64,000 nucleotides of DNA from NCBI GenBank assembly GCA_029202545.1, contig CP119311.1:5084001-5148000 (forward strand), written 5' to 3'. Positions 44,743 to 54,300 of this stretch are shown here, one piece after another; the first letter of the stretch is position 1, and every line of letters begins with the position of its first letter. The position numbers were made by a program, and so were the translations under genes. This DNA comes from Candidatus Pseudobacter hemicellulosilyticus (GTDB lineage: Bacteria; Bacteroidota; Bacteroidia; Chitinophagales; Chitinophagaceae). The notes beneath the pieces were generated by a model. It saw nothing but the letters and a program-made list of their open reading frames with translations, did no database searches and was not told the origin of the DNA.

Positions 44743-45105
44743 ATGGCAAATCAATTCAAAGACCTGATCAGAAAGGCATATACGGCTTTCAACGAAAGGA
44801 ATATTGACGAGGCGTTGTCAACAATGCAACCAGCTGTGCAGTGGTCAAAGGCCTGGGAAGGCGGCTATATTGTAGGGCACGATGAAATTAAACAGTACTG
44901 GACAAGACAATGGACTGAGATCAATCCGAAAGTTGAGCCGGTTGATTTTACTGAAAGAGAAAATGGTAGCCTGGAAATCGCCGTTCATCAGCATGTAAAA
45001 GACCTGGCTGGCAACCAACTGTTTGACGGAAAGGTAAAGCATATCTATACATTCCAGGAAGGGCTGATAAAAACAATGGACATTGAACTTTTTGACAATA
45101 GTTAG
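44743..45105 (+). CDS. SnoaL-like/NTF2-like protein
   Basis: The product has 120 residues with the fold pattern of nuclear transport factor 2-like proteins: an N-terminal helix (LIRKAYTAFNERNIDEALSTM), then QWSKAWEGGYIVGHDEIKQYWTRQW, then strands VEPVDFTERENGSLEIAVHQHVKDLAG and KHIYTFQEGLIKTMDIEL. Such proteins are small cone-shaped folds used as ligand-binding or enzyme domains. It has no signal peptide. The substrate is unknown. The start lies 13 bases after the TPR remnant. Confidence 0.85.
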   Translation: MANQFKDLIRKAYTAFNERNIDEALSTMQPAVQWSKAWEGGYIVGHDEIKQYWTRQWTEINPKVEPVDFTERENGSLEIAVHQHVKDLAGNQLFDGKVKHIYTFQEGLIKTMDIELFDNS

Positions 45106-45377
45106 CGAGGGATTACTTAAAACAGCTTGTAGATAAACTCATCTAGTGTGGGACGGGAACCATGGCCATAACCGTAACAACAAATATAGCTATTCAGGAC
45201 AGCTGTTATTGCATACCGCAGGTAAGGGGACAAAGCGACAATCCAGGGGCGAAATTGCGTCTTCTGCCCGGCGGTTGGTCACTGCACCTGGCAGGGATCA
45301 AACCGCGAATAATAGTAGAGCGATTGATAATCAAGGAAAAAAAATCATTTTTCTTTTCGTAAATAGAAAAATAGCCT

Positions 45378-45385
45378 TACATTTG
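45378..45385 (+). promoter_or_regulatory. -7 element (TACATTTG) of the tRNA gene
   Basis: TACATTTG matches TAnnTTTG and ends 19 bases upstream of the tRNA 5' end, a position suited to a short leader. At the -33 position TTT is seen instead of TTG. Confidence 0.6.
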
Positions 45386-45404
45386 CCCCCCGTTAAACAC
45401 AGTT

Positions 45405-45478
45405 CGGGTGGTGGCGCAGCCCGGTAGCGCACTTGCATGGGGTGCAAGGGGTCGCTGGTTCGAATCCAGTCCACCCGA
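45405..45478 (+). tRNA. tRNA-Pro (anticodon GGG)
   Basis: CGGGTGG at the 5' end pairs with CCACCCG, discriminator A at 45478. The D arm (GCGC...GCGC), the anticodon arm CTTGC-ATGGGGT-GCAAG with GGG at 45439-45441, and the T arm with GTTCGAAT are all present. The length is 74 bases. No CCA is encoded. Confidence 0.93.
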
Positions 45479-45486
45479 CGAACAGA

Positions 45487-45518
45487 AAACCCGCAGCTTT
45501 TGCTGCGGGTTTTGTTTT
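45487..45518 (+). terminator. Terminator of the tRNA-Pro gene
   Basis: ACCCGCAGC pairs with GCTGCGGGT across a TTTT loop, followed by TTTGTTTT. It starts about 10 bases after the tRNA. Confidence 0.9.
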
Positions 45519-45575
45519 GCCGGAGGCATTCTTTCAAGCTAATCTTCAAGAGATCGCGGATCAAGTCAAATTATT

Positions 45576-45818
45576 GTGGAAATAATCAGCAGTACGGTTG
45601 ATGTACAGGCTGGATTAGCTTTTCACAATAACCCGTTTCAGCGATCTGCTAAGATCGGCATTCTATTTAACGCTATACTATTTGAAGAATATGCTTCAGG
45701 ATATATTGATGAAAGAGAAAAGCAAATCAGCAAAACAGGTATTATTCCTTTTATCGTATTAAGTACAATTCTATATATACTCTCAACGTTAATAGGCTTG
45801 CGAATTTTAGATAAATAA
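45576..45818 (+). CDS. Possible small membrane protein (80 aa)
   Basis: A GTG-started frame of 80 residues with one good C-terminal hydrophobic helix (IIPFIVLSTILYILSTLIGL). The N-terminal half has reasonable composition, but there is no ATG, no clear promoter and no known family. It fills the gap between the tRNA terminator and the MBG protein gene. It may be real or a chance frame. Confidence 0.35.
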   Translation: MEIISSTVDVQAGLAFHNNPFQRSAKIGILFNAILFEEYASGYIDEREKQISKTGIIPFIVLSTILYILSTLIGLRILDK

Positions 45819-45847
45819 CTAAGCGACTCAAAACCTTTGCCCTAAAT

Positions 45848-48778
45848 ATGTTAATTATTTCTAACCCTATCTGTAAAACATTGTCAAAATGTTTGTTGTT
45901 TGTATTGGTGCTTTCAGGAATTACCCACAAAGCGTTGGCACAGCCGGCAGGCTGGCAGCATAAGCTCGCCATTCGAATAACTAATCCTTACCAGGCTACA
46001 ACCAAATTTCACCAGCTATTACTGATAGACACCCGAACCCTGGTAGATGCGGGTCAATTATCGGCCAGCATGAAAGACCTGCGGTTTGGCAAGGACGCCA
46101 ACGGAAATACATTATTCCCTTATTTTATAGAAAGTGGTGGTAATACCGCCTCTACCAGGGTATGGGTACAGATAGATTCTGTGCCGGCTAATAATAGCCT
46201 GGTATTTTATATGTTTTATGGCAATAACAATGCAACACTTGCCTCTACCCTGAGCACTTTTCTGGGACCTTTTAATACCACAGACTCTACTACAGAGAAG
46301 CAGATTGGCTCTGCGGCCAACAACTCGCAAAGAGGTATCTGGTTCAGACCTAAACAAAGCATTTTATTAACCGGGCTGGGCAAGCAACTGCCTGTGGCTA
46401 CAACTAACACGGTAACTCTTTTTGACCTTGATACGGAAAATATCCTGGAGCAAACCAGTGTAGGCGGTCCTGCTGAGCAGTATAACTATACTACTATTTC
46501 CAATTACCGCTGGCTCAATAAGGGGGCTGATTATGTGGTAGAAGTATTTGTGCCGACTGGTAGTTATTACCAGGCTAACCTTATAAAGACCAATAAGTAT
46601 TTATCCATCCCCCGCATGGTGTTTTGTAATGGTTGCGATGCTTCTACTTTGCCCGATCCTACTTCCAATTCTTCCAGCTTTGCCGGATTTAATGGAGGAT
46701 ATGCCGATATTCAGTTCTATGTAAGGAATGATTCTATTGACATGCCCTCTTATGAGTTTGGGCCTTTTATGTCGATATCAACAGATACGCTAAAAAATGC
46801 AGTGTATGCAAAAGCCTATACAGATACAGTTTTTGCAATTGATGGGGTAGCGCCATACACTTACGGGGTTCTGTCAGGATCACTGCCGGGTGGCTTCAGT
46901 TTAAGTACCGCTGGAGTACTTTCAGGCACGGCCAGTGAAATAGGTATATTCAATTTTGAGGTAAAGGTGACAGATGCATCAGGTAAAGGAACCTCCGCTA
47001 TTAAAAATTTTACTTTAGTACTGGATAAGGCCAGTCAGACAATAAGTTTTAATAATCTCATCGACAGATTATATGGTGATACATCCGTAATACTACGCGC
47101 TGCTGCATCATCAGGTTTGCCGGTAACTTTTACTGTTGCAGGTGGGCCTATAGAGATTAAAGAGGATACGGTATTGGCAATTAATGGAACCGGCGGTGCG
47201 CTTATAACGGCCCGCCAGGCTGGAAATCAATATTACAACCCGGTAGTCTTTTCCCAGGGATTTATGATCAACGCCCGGCCTTTAGCAGTTACAGCTGATA
47301 ATAAAACCAAAACATATGGTGATGATAACCCTGGTTTAACTGTTACCTATGATGGCCTTGTGAATGGAGATGTTACTGTGCCGGGAATAATCGTAACAAC
47401 GGATGTTGCAAAAGCATCAGGTGTGGGGGAATACGAAATAGAGGTGACTGCTGACGCCAGCACGAATTATCAAATAACCTACAAGCGCGGAAAGTTTACC
47501 GTAACAAAAAGAGAGCTTGCCCTTAGCCTGAATGCAAATCCGTTAATCACTAAAGTATATGATGGTAAAGATGCTGCCATCTTACAGGCAGCCAACTACA
47601 ACCTGAGCAACATGGTAGCTGGCGACGATGTAACAGTTAGCAGCACAACCCGATATTCAGATAACAGCGCTGCTAACAACAAAACCATCTCGGCTACCAA
47701 CCTGGTGTTAAAAGGAACTGCCAAGGATAACTATAAGCTGCTCACTACCCTGGCCAGCACTACCGGCAATATTACAGCCCAACCTGTTACGGTATCCTTG
47801 TTGCCTGCTCCTGCTGTTTCCAAGATCTACGATGGTAATGATAATGCAGCGATTGCTGCAGACAACTATCTTGTTACCGGTATCTTACAAGGAGATGAAG
47901 TGATACTGAACAAGCCGGTTTCAGGTCTTTATAACTCCAGGCATGCAGGTGAGAAAAAAACGGTAACAGTAAGTGGACTGCAATTACAGGGAATCCATGC
48001 GGACAATTATACGCTTGCTTATACTACCACCTCGGCTGATATTGGCGCCATTCAGGCGAAAGGAATAAATTTAATGGCAGATAACGCTTCAAAAGTGTAC
48101 GGTGCAGCAGACCCTGCATTTACTTACCAGGTTACCGGCCTGCTGGGAAATGATGCGTTGACGGGCACATTAGCGCGTGAGCAGGGAGAGAATGCAGGGG
48201 AATATGCCATTACAAAGGGATCGATGGCTAATGATGATTATAAAATAGAGAATTATACCCAAGCCAGCTTAGCCATCACCCAGGCAGAAATGATTATTAC
48301 AGCCGATGATATAAAAAGAGAGCAGGGACAAAAAAATCCAGAACTGACTTTTACTTACAAGGGCTTTGTGCGTGGCGAAGATGCCAGTGTGCTTACCCAA
48401 CCCGTTAAAATAGCCACGCCGGCAACTCAGACATCTCCTTTCGGAGACTATGACATTATACCTTCCGGTGCAGCAGCGGATAACTACCACTTCACTTATA
48501 TAAATGGCAAATTAACTGTATTATCAGCCAGTCACAGAGTACGGGTATGGTTAGCTAACCGGAATAGCATACAGTTGCGCATATCCAGCAATGTGGTGCA
48601 AAAGGCAACAATACAGATATTTAGTGGAACCGGGCAGCCCGTATTAGCCCGTCAGCAAACATTAACAGATGGTATCAATGATATTGTATTACAGGTGGGC
48701 AAACTTTCAGCAGCCTTTTATGTAGTAAAAATAGATGCGGAAGAGTTCAGGGAAACGCACAAGATAAACATCAGATAA
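45848..48778 (+). CDS. Secreted MBG/YDG-repeat protein with DUF2341 and putative type IX sorting end
   Basis: The product has 976 residues. After a signal peptide (to about residue 32, ALAQ) comes a DUF2341-type domain (about 35-300) with VWVQIDSVPANNSLVFYMFYG. An Ig-like putative domain (about 325-395, GTASEIGIFNFEVKVTDASG) follows. Then come MBG-type and YDG-type units: TYGDDNPGL, KVYDGKDAA, KIYDGNDNA, KVYGAADPAF and a closing REQGQKNPELTFTYKG. The last 80 residues (from about 895) are a beta domain ending YVVKIDAEEFRETHKINIR, like type IX secretion sorting signals. It is likely a surface or adhesin-like protein of the exterior. Ligand unknown. GC content is lower than in flanking housekeeping genes. 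Confidence 0.85.
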   Translation: MLIISNPICKTLSKCLLFVLVLSGITHKALAQPAGWQHKLAIRITNPYQATTKFHQLLLIDTRTLVDAGQLSASMKDLRFGKDANGNTLFPYFIESGGNTASTRVWVQIDSVPANNSLVFYMFYGNNNATLASTLSTFLGPFNTTDSTTEKQIGSAANNSQRGIWFRPKQSILLTGLGKQLPVATTNTVTLFDLDTENILEQTSVGGPAEQYNYTTISNYRWLNKGADYVVEVFVPTGSYYQANLIKTNKYLSIPRMVFCNGCDASTLPDPTSNSSSFAGFNGGYADIQFYVRNDSIDMPSYEFGPFMSISTDTLKNAVYAKAYTDTVFAIDGVAPYTYGVLSGSLPGGFSLSTAGVLSGTASEIGIFNFEVKVTDASGKGTSAIKNFTLVLDKASQTISFNNLIDRLYGDTSVILRAAASSGLPVTFTVAGGPIEIKEDTVLAINGTGGALITARQAGNQYYNPVVFSQGFMINARPLAVTADNKTKTYGDDNPGLTVTYDGLVNGDVTVPGIIVTTDVAKASGVGEYEIEVTADASTNYQITYKRGKFTVTKRELALSLNANPLITKVYDGKDAAILQAANYNLSNMVAGDDVTVSSTTRYSDNSAANNKTISATNLVLKGTAKDNYKLLTTLASTTGNITAQPVTVSLLPAPAVSKIYDGNDNAAIAADNYLVTGILQGDEVILNKPVSGLYNSRHAGEKKTVTVSGLQLQGIHADNYTLAYTTTSADIGAIQAKGINLMADNASKVYGAADPAFTYQVTGLLGNDALTGTLAREQGENAGEYAITKGSMANDDYKIENYTQASLAITQAEMIITADDIKREQGQKNPELTFTYKGFVRGEDASVLTQPVKIATPATQTSPFGDYDIIPSGAAADNYHFTYINGKLTVLSASHRVRVWLANRNSIQLRISSNVVQKATIQIFSGTGQPVLARQQTLTDGINDIVLQVGKLSAAFYVVKIDAEEFRETHKINIR

Positions 48779-48845
48779 TTAAAATCTACCATCATAAGCA
48801 AATTCCCATATTATAGTATCTTGCGGTGCTTAAAGGAAATAGATT

Positions 48846-49472
48846 ATGGATAAAGAGCTGTATATCATCAGGCATGGGGAAACCGATTATAATAAGTTGG
48901 GCATTGTGCAGGGAAGAGGCGTAAATACTGATCTCAATGAACTGGGCAGGGAACAGGGGGAGGCATTTTACCAGTATTATAAGCATGTGCCTTTTGATAA
49001 GGTATATACATCCGCCCTTAAGCGTACTCACCAGACTGTAAAAGGATTTATAGAAGAGGGTATTCCCTGGGAGCAATTACCGGGGCTTGATGAACTGTCT
49101 TTTGGCATTTGGGAGGGAAAAGAAAGTAAGGAAGATTGGGTGAGCGCATTCCGCGAAATGAATAATTACTGGCAGAGTGGACAATGTGATCTGTCTTTTG
49201 AAAAAGGAGAAAGCCCGAATCAGGTTTCCAGGCGCCTTCAGGAAGCGCTGGACGTTATTCTCTCCAGGCCTGATGAAAAGCGGGTACTCGTCTGTATGCA
49301 CGGTCGCTCATTGCTGGTATTGTTGTGCATGCTCAGCCAATCACCTATCAGTTGTATGACAAACTTCGGCCATAGCAACACCTGTCTTTATCGTGTGTCT
49401 TATTTTAATGGCCAGTTCAATGTCCTGGAAGCAAATGATATCCGCCATCTGACCAATTCCTGGGGGAATTAG
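48846..49472 (+). CDS. Histidine phosphatase family protein
   Basis: The product has 208 residues. The catalytic RHGET starts at Arg9-His10 near the N-terminus. Further conserved pieces are YTSALKRTHQT, the acidic LDELSFGIWEGK with the general acid Glu region, and VLVCMHGRS with the second His. These match the phosphoglycerate-mutase-like phosphatases. It removes phosphate from a small molecule, sugar or protein; the substrate is unknown. No neighbour points to a pathway. The gene is alone, 67 bases after the MBG protein. Confidence 0.92.
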   Translation: MDKELYIIRHGETDYNKLGIVQGRGVNTDLNELGREQGEAFYQYYKHVPFDKVYTSALKRTHQTVKGFIEEGIPWEQLPGLDELSFGIWEGKESKEDWVSAFREMNNYWQSGQCDLSFEKGESPNQVSRRLQEALDVILSRPDEKRVLVCMHGRSLLVLLCMLSQSPISCMTNFGHSNTCLYRVSYFNGQFNVLEANDIRHLTNSWGN

Positions 49473-49576
49473 AAATTTTCCTGAAATATTTCATGAGTGA
49501 AAAGGAGGTAGTCTTTGGCTTAATAATACTATAGCCTCCCCGAATTCCACTTAACTTTAAAATAACACGCATAGAT

Positions 49577-49584
49577 TAATTTTG
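49577..49584 (+). promoter_or_regulatory. -7 element (TAATTTTG) of the ECF sigma gene
   Basis: TAATTTTG is an exact TAnnTTTG match, 25 bases upstream of the sigma factor start. The -33 position reads CTT rather than TTG. Confidence 0.5.
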
Positions 49585-49609
49585 TAGTGCAAATTGTTTT
49601 GTTTCTACT

Positions 49610-50185
49610 ATGCGCTACATGGAACTAACTGATATAGAATTATTAGAACGTATTAAATGCGATGACATGAACGCATTTGAAACGTTGTACCGGCGGATGT
49701 GGGAACCATTGTACCTGTTTGCCCAAAAGCGGCTAAAAGATAGGGGTGATGCGGAAGATGTGGTACAGCAGGTATTTATGAGCATCTGGGAAAACCGGGC
49801 TACCAAAAACATTACTGGCTCATTTTCCAGCTATCTTTTTACGGCTGTACGATACGAAGTGATAGACCAGCTTACGGCCATGCTGAAGGACAAACAGAAA
49901 CTGTCGCATGTGCAGGAGCATATCCTGCCAGCATTTAATGCAACGCTGGAAAACCTGCTTGCCAGGGAAATGGACAAAGAGATTTCGGAGTATATTCAAA
50001 ATATGCCGGAGCAAATGCAAAAAATATTCAGGTTGAGCCGGGAAGAGCAGTTAAGCCCCAAAGAAATAGCGCAAACCCTTGCCATATCTGAAAAAACGGT
50101 CAGGAACCAGCTCAGTATTGCTGTTAATAATCTACGTCCACTGGTTAAAGAAAGCCTCATTTTGTTATTTATCTTTCACTCATAA
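49610..50185 (+). CDS. RNA polymerase sigma factor of ECF type (FecI-like)
   Basis: The product has 191 residues. Region 2 (about 14-85) has AFETLYRRMWEPLYLFAQKR and GDAEDVVQQVFMSIWEN, and region 4 (about 125-180) has LSPKEIAQTLAISEKTVRNQLSIAVNNLR, a helix-turn-helix. This is the layout of the ECF sigma factors of Bacteroidota that pair with FecR. It should direct transcription of the downstream receptor gene when released by the anti-sigma factor. It begins a locus with FecR (65 bases later), a TonB receptor with STN domain and a lipoprotein. A second upstream Met (four codons in) is possible. Confidence 0.95.
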   Translation: MRYMELTDIELLERIKCDDMNAFETLYRRMWEPLYLFAQKRLKDRGDAEDVVQQVFMSIWENRATKNITGSFSSYLFTAVRYEVIDQLTAMLKDKQKLSHVQEHILPAFNATLENLLAREMDKEISEYIQNMPEQMQKIFRLSREEQLSPKEIAQTLAISEKTVRNQLSIAVNNLRPLVKESLILLFIFHS

Positions 50186-50250
50186 TAATTTGGTAACATG
50201 AGTGACCGGGATAAAATGCCTGTTTATCGGGCATATATAAAACGGTCTAC

Positions 50251-51213
50251 ATGGAGTTATACGAATTACAGGAAATTTTACAAAAATACAGGCAGGGAAC
50301 GGCCACCCCAGAAGAAACCCGGCTCGTGGATGCCTGGTTCCTGCAAACGGAAAAAGAACAGATCTGGCTATCTCCGGCAGAAAAAGAGATCACAGAAGAC
50401 CGGATATTAGCCAAACTTCGGGCCGGTATTGGTATAAAGCCAGCTATACGCCGGTCAATCATGCAACTTCCTCTTATCCGCATTGCCGCTATGTTGATCC
50501 TATTTTGCGGCGTAAGCTATACGGGTTACCAGTACCGGTATGACCTGCTTGATTATTTTGATCCCATCGAAAAATTAACGGTGAGCAGTGGTATGTATGA
50601 CATTAAACAGGTCGTTCTCCCAGATAGTACCGTAATTACCCTCGCCCCTAACAGCAGTCTTACATATCCCAAAAAATACAGGGGGCGGATAAGAGCCGTA
50701 ACCTTCAATGGTAAAGGATATTTCAATGTTACTAAAAATCGGGCACAGCCGTTCCTGGTGCATACGGAAAGTATACAGGTACGGGTACTGGGAACTTCAT
50801 TTGTAGTCAACGACCAACCACAAGACAGCATTGCAGGTGTAAGTGTACTCACAGGCAAGGTAAATGTGGGCCATCACGAACAATCGCTGGCCATACTCAC
50901 GCCAAATAAAGCCATCAGTTTTAATAAAGTAAGCGGCAAATCAAACGTAAGGGATGTTGACCCTGCCGGGCAAATCGGCTGGGTGGATAAACGCCTGATA
51001 TTTGAAACAACCCTTTTACCAGCAGTGCTGAAGGCATTGGAAGAGAATTACCATATTAATATACTGGCGCCCGCCGGTGTAGTGGCAGGAAAAGTATTTA
51101 CCGGTGAGTTTACTGCCGAAGACCCGGTCACGGATATGCTGGATATTATTACTATTTCAACCGGATTAAAGTATCAACAAATAAATGGTAATACCATAAA
51201 AATACTTCCATAA
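50251..51213 (+). CDS. FecR-type anti-sigma factor
   Basis: The product has 320 residues. The N-terminal cytoplasmic part (1-75) contains YRQGTATPEETRLVDAWFLQ. A membrane helix (about 74-93, PLIRIAAMLILFCGVSYTGY) follows. The FecR domain is at about 110-210 with VVLPDSTVITLAPNSSL and SSLTYPKKYRG. A DUF4974-type C-terminal domain (about 248-320) ends with YHINILAPAGVVAGKVFTGEF, typical of Bacteroidota FecR. It holds the ECF sigma factor inactive and receives the signal from the STN domain of the receptor. It is 65 bases after the sigma gene and followed by a terminator-like hairpin. Confidence 0.94.
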   Translation: MELYELQEILQKYRQGTATPEETRLVDAWFLQTEKEQIWLSPAEKEITEDRILAKLRAGIGIKPAIRRSIMQLPLIRIAAMLILFCGVSYTGYQYRYDLLDYFDPIEKLTVSSGMYDIKQVVLPDSTVITLAPNSSLTYPKKYRGRIRAVTFNGKGYFNVTKNRAQPFLVHTESIQVRVLGTSFVVNDQPQDSIAGVSVLTGKVNVGHHEQSLAILTPNKAISFNKVSGKSNVRDVDPAGQIGWVDKRLIFETTLLPAVLKALEENYHINILAPAGVVAGKVFTGEFTAEDPVTDMLDIITISTGLKYQQINGNTIKILP

Positions 51214-51214
51214 A

Positions 51215-51256
51215 ATAACCGGAAGCGTCTCGTGAACGCCCCGGTTATATTTTATT
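51215..51256 (+). terminator. Terminator-like hairpin between FecR and receptor genes
   Basis: ATAACCGG pairs with CCGGTTAT, with inner GCGT/ACGC pairing, then ATTTTATTT. It begins 2 bases after the FecR stop. It may stop or reduce read-through into the receptor gene, which would then rely on its own promoter. Confidence 0.6.
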
Positions 51257-51263
51257 TAAAATG

Positions 51264-51304
51264 CCCATTTGGTCATGGGATATTTCATTGAAGCCAATGA
51301 AATA
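51264..51304 (+). promoter_or_regulatory. Two successive inverted repeats in front of the receptor gene
   Basis: CCCAT-N6-ATGGG (51264-51279) is followed at once by a 10-bp perfect repeat TATTTCATTG-AAGC-CAATGAAATA (51281-51304). The ATG of the receptor lies 35 bases further on. These could be binding sites for the ECF sigma factor's regulon or a transcript hairpin. Confidence 0.5.
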
Positions 51305-51338
51305 AGGACATTTTTTTCAAAAATAAACTAAAAACGGA

Positions 51339-54300
51339 ATGAAAAGGTTTTTATGCAAGGGCAAAGAACGGATACAAAAACAGTGGAGGTCAGGAATTAG
51401 CTTCCTGATAGCGATCGCCTGTATGGCTTTGTCCGCCTATGGTCAGAAAGTAGCACAACAAAAGATCACAGTAGTTTTCCAGCAGCAAAGCCTGGTGGGC
51501 TGTCTGGAAAAGATCACCGCTCAAACAGGTAACCGTTTTTATTATGAAGGCAACGAACTTAAACAAAATACTAAAAAGCATACAGCTACTTATAGTAACC
51601 AACCCTTATCCGCCATATTAACGGCATTATTAGCAGAGACCGGGTTTGACTGGCAAGAAGTTAATCAAAAGATCGTCATTAAAAAGACGGCTGCACATAA
51701 TCAGAAAAAGGAAGCACCAGTAGTTACTCCCGCCCCCAAAAGAGATCCTGGCAAAATAACCGGTAAGATCATTGATGAAGAAAACGGGGATCCCGTAGAA
51801 GGGGCCACTATTCGTATTGGCAACAAAGGCACTACATCCGGCATGGCTGGCTCTTTCAGTATTTCCTTACCAAAAGGTAATTATACCGCAATTGTGAGTT
51901 ATGTTGGGTATGGTACTAAAGAAGTAAATGAGATTGAGGTAAAAGACAATGAAACGTTTACCCTTACTATTACGTTGAAAAGAGAAAAAGGACAGCTGGC
52001 AAATGTAGTGGTAAAAGCATCTGCTAAAAAAGAAGGCGTGGCAGCACTGTACACCGCTCAAAAGAACAGGGTTTCCATTTCGGATGGTATAAGTGCAGAA
52101 CAAATTGCCCATACACCCGATAACAATATGGGGCAGGTGCTTAAAAGGGTAAGTGGTGTAAATACTATTGACAACAGGTATGTGGTGGTAAGGGGTCTTA
52201 CAGAACGCTATAACCAGGCAATGTTAGACGGCATTATTATACCCAGTACCGATATGAACCGCCGAAACTTTTCCTTTGATATTGTACCTACAGAACTGAT
52301 AAGTAATGTAGTGGTAAATAAAACGGCTACGCCAGATAATTCTGCTGAATTTGCCGGCGGACAGGTAACGGTAAATACCCTGGACATTCCTGTTGAAAAT
52401 TTCAATTCAGTAACGCTGGGCGGTGGCTACAACAGCAGAAGCACGGGCAAAGAAGTTATACAGCTGGGAGGCCGTGCCAACTCTGATTATTTTGGTTTTG
52501 ATGATGGACGGAGAAAATTTCCCAATAATATACAGTCCTGGCAGCAGGGCAACGATCCTATACCGGATTATGCACTGGAGCAAAGCCGAAGGTTTAATAG
52601 TGAACAATTGAAAGTTGTTCGCAGTAAGGCAGCGCCCAACCAAAACTACCGTGTTTCTCTGGGAAGGGTATATTATGCAGAAAACGATACAAAATTTGGA
52701 TTTGTAGGTGGTGTTACCTACCGAAACGTACAGGAAACAAGCAACTTTCTTACCCTTAGGAATTCTGGCTATATAGGCAATCCAACAAGTAATCTCCTTA
52801 TAGATAGTACTAACATACGGGGCACGGGAAACCAGCACCGTTTTGCAACCACCCTGGGTGGGGTGCTTAACTTAGGCGTTGAAGGAAAGCGCTACAAAAT
52901 TTCCCTTAAAAATTATTATTCCCGACTGTTTAGTGAGGTGTCGCAGCCCGCTACACGAGTTGACCAGGACGGTGACCGCCGTTTTGTTGAGTATCTGGAC
53001 GTACCGGAAATTACAGCCGTACTGCAAAATAAACTGGATGGAGAACACTCACTAAACAGTAAAGGGCTTAAGCTCGCCTGGACGGGTGCCATAACCACCA
53101 TCAACCAGGATATATTGGATCTCAGGAGGCTTTCTTATGGAAAAACCGCAAGTGTTGGAGGTAAAGATTATTTTGAAAGCCCTACTTTATCGCCATGGAG
53201 TACCAGCGATGGTGACTATGATTATCGCATGAGTACCCACCTGAAGGAAACAGACCTTAACTGGGGAACCAGCCTTGTACTGCCATTTACATTTTTGAAA
53301 GATAAAAGTCTTCTGAAAATTGGCTATGCCGGCTGGCACAAGCAACGAAGTTTAGGTGCTAACAAGCTACGTATTGTAAAGCCGGACCAGGACACGAAAG
53401 TTGCCGGATGGTATGAAAATATTTTAGCGCCCGGACGTATGGGGCTTACCGGTGACTCGGCCTTTTATTATGCCGACAATTCTTCCAATGGAGATCAATA
53501 CAATGGCAAGGCAAAATACCATTCTGGTTATCTCATGCTCGATCAACGGTTTAAAAAATTCCGGCTGGTATATGGTATAAGAGCCGAGAATTTTAATATG
53601 GCCAATGCCCAGGAACAGTTTTTGCGTACCCCCGACAATCTATTTGGTTCCAACAGCAAAGTGGATCCTTACATAACCGGCGAAAAAAACTGGCGCTTTT
53701 TACCATCTGCTAATTTAACTTATTCCCTTACCAGCAAAATGAACCTCCGTGCCGCTTATGCCACCACCATGGTACGGCCCGATTTCAGGGAAGCTTCGTA
53801 TTTCCAGCTATATGATGTGTTTTTAGATGCCTATATAAGTGGATGGAATGTGGTAAGCACCAGGATTGACAATTACGATCTTCGGTACGAGTGGTACCCA
53901 TCTGCAGGGGAAATCATTTCAGTATCGGGTTTTTACAAAAAATTTGATAAGCCATTAGAGTTGCAGGCCATGAATGTAACAGGTGGTGCAGGTAAAACAA
54001 GGTATCTGCGTTTTCAGAACCAAAAGGATGCTACCAGTTACGGTGTGGAAATGGAGTTTCGTAAAAATTTAGGGTTTATAGCCGATAAGAACTGGCTGAC
54101 GAATATTATCTTTTTTGGAAATGGTACAATTACAAAGTCAGAGGTGACGGCTATTGACTATTCAGTAATAACTCCTGATGCAGGCCAGTCCTTTCTTTTG
54201 GTAGAAAAAGTAGTGCCCGGCGTTAAACGCCCATTGTATGGCCAGTCGCCATGGATTGTTAATGCCGGCGTAGAATATCTTTCAAAATATGCAGGAGCCA

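Noticed and set aside
45405..45847. tRNA-Pro as an integration site
   Set aside because: No integrase gene lies nearby and no repeat of the tRNA 3' end was seen downstream.
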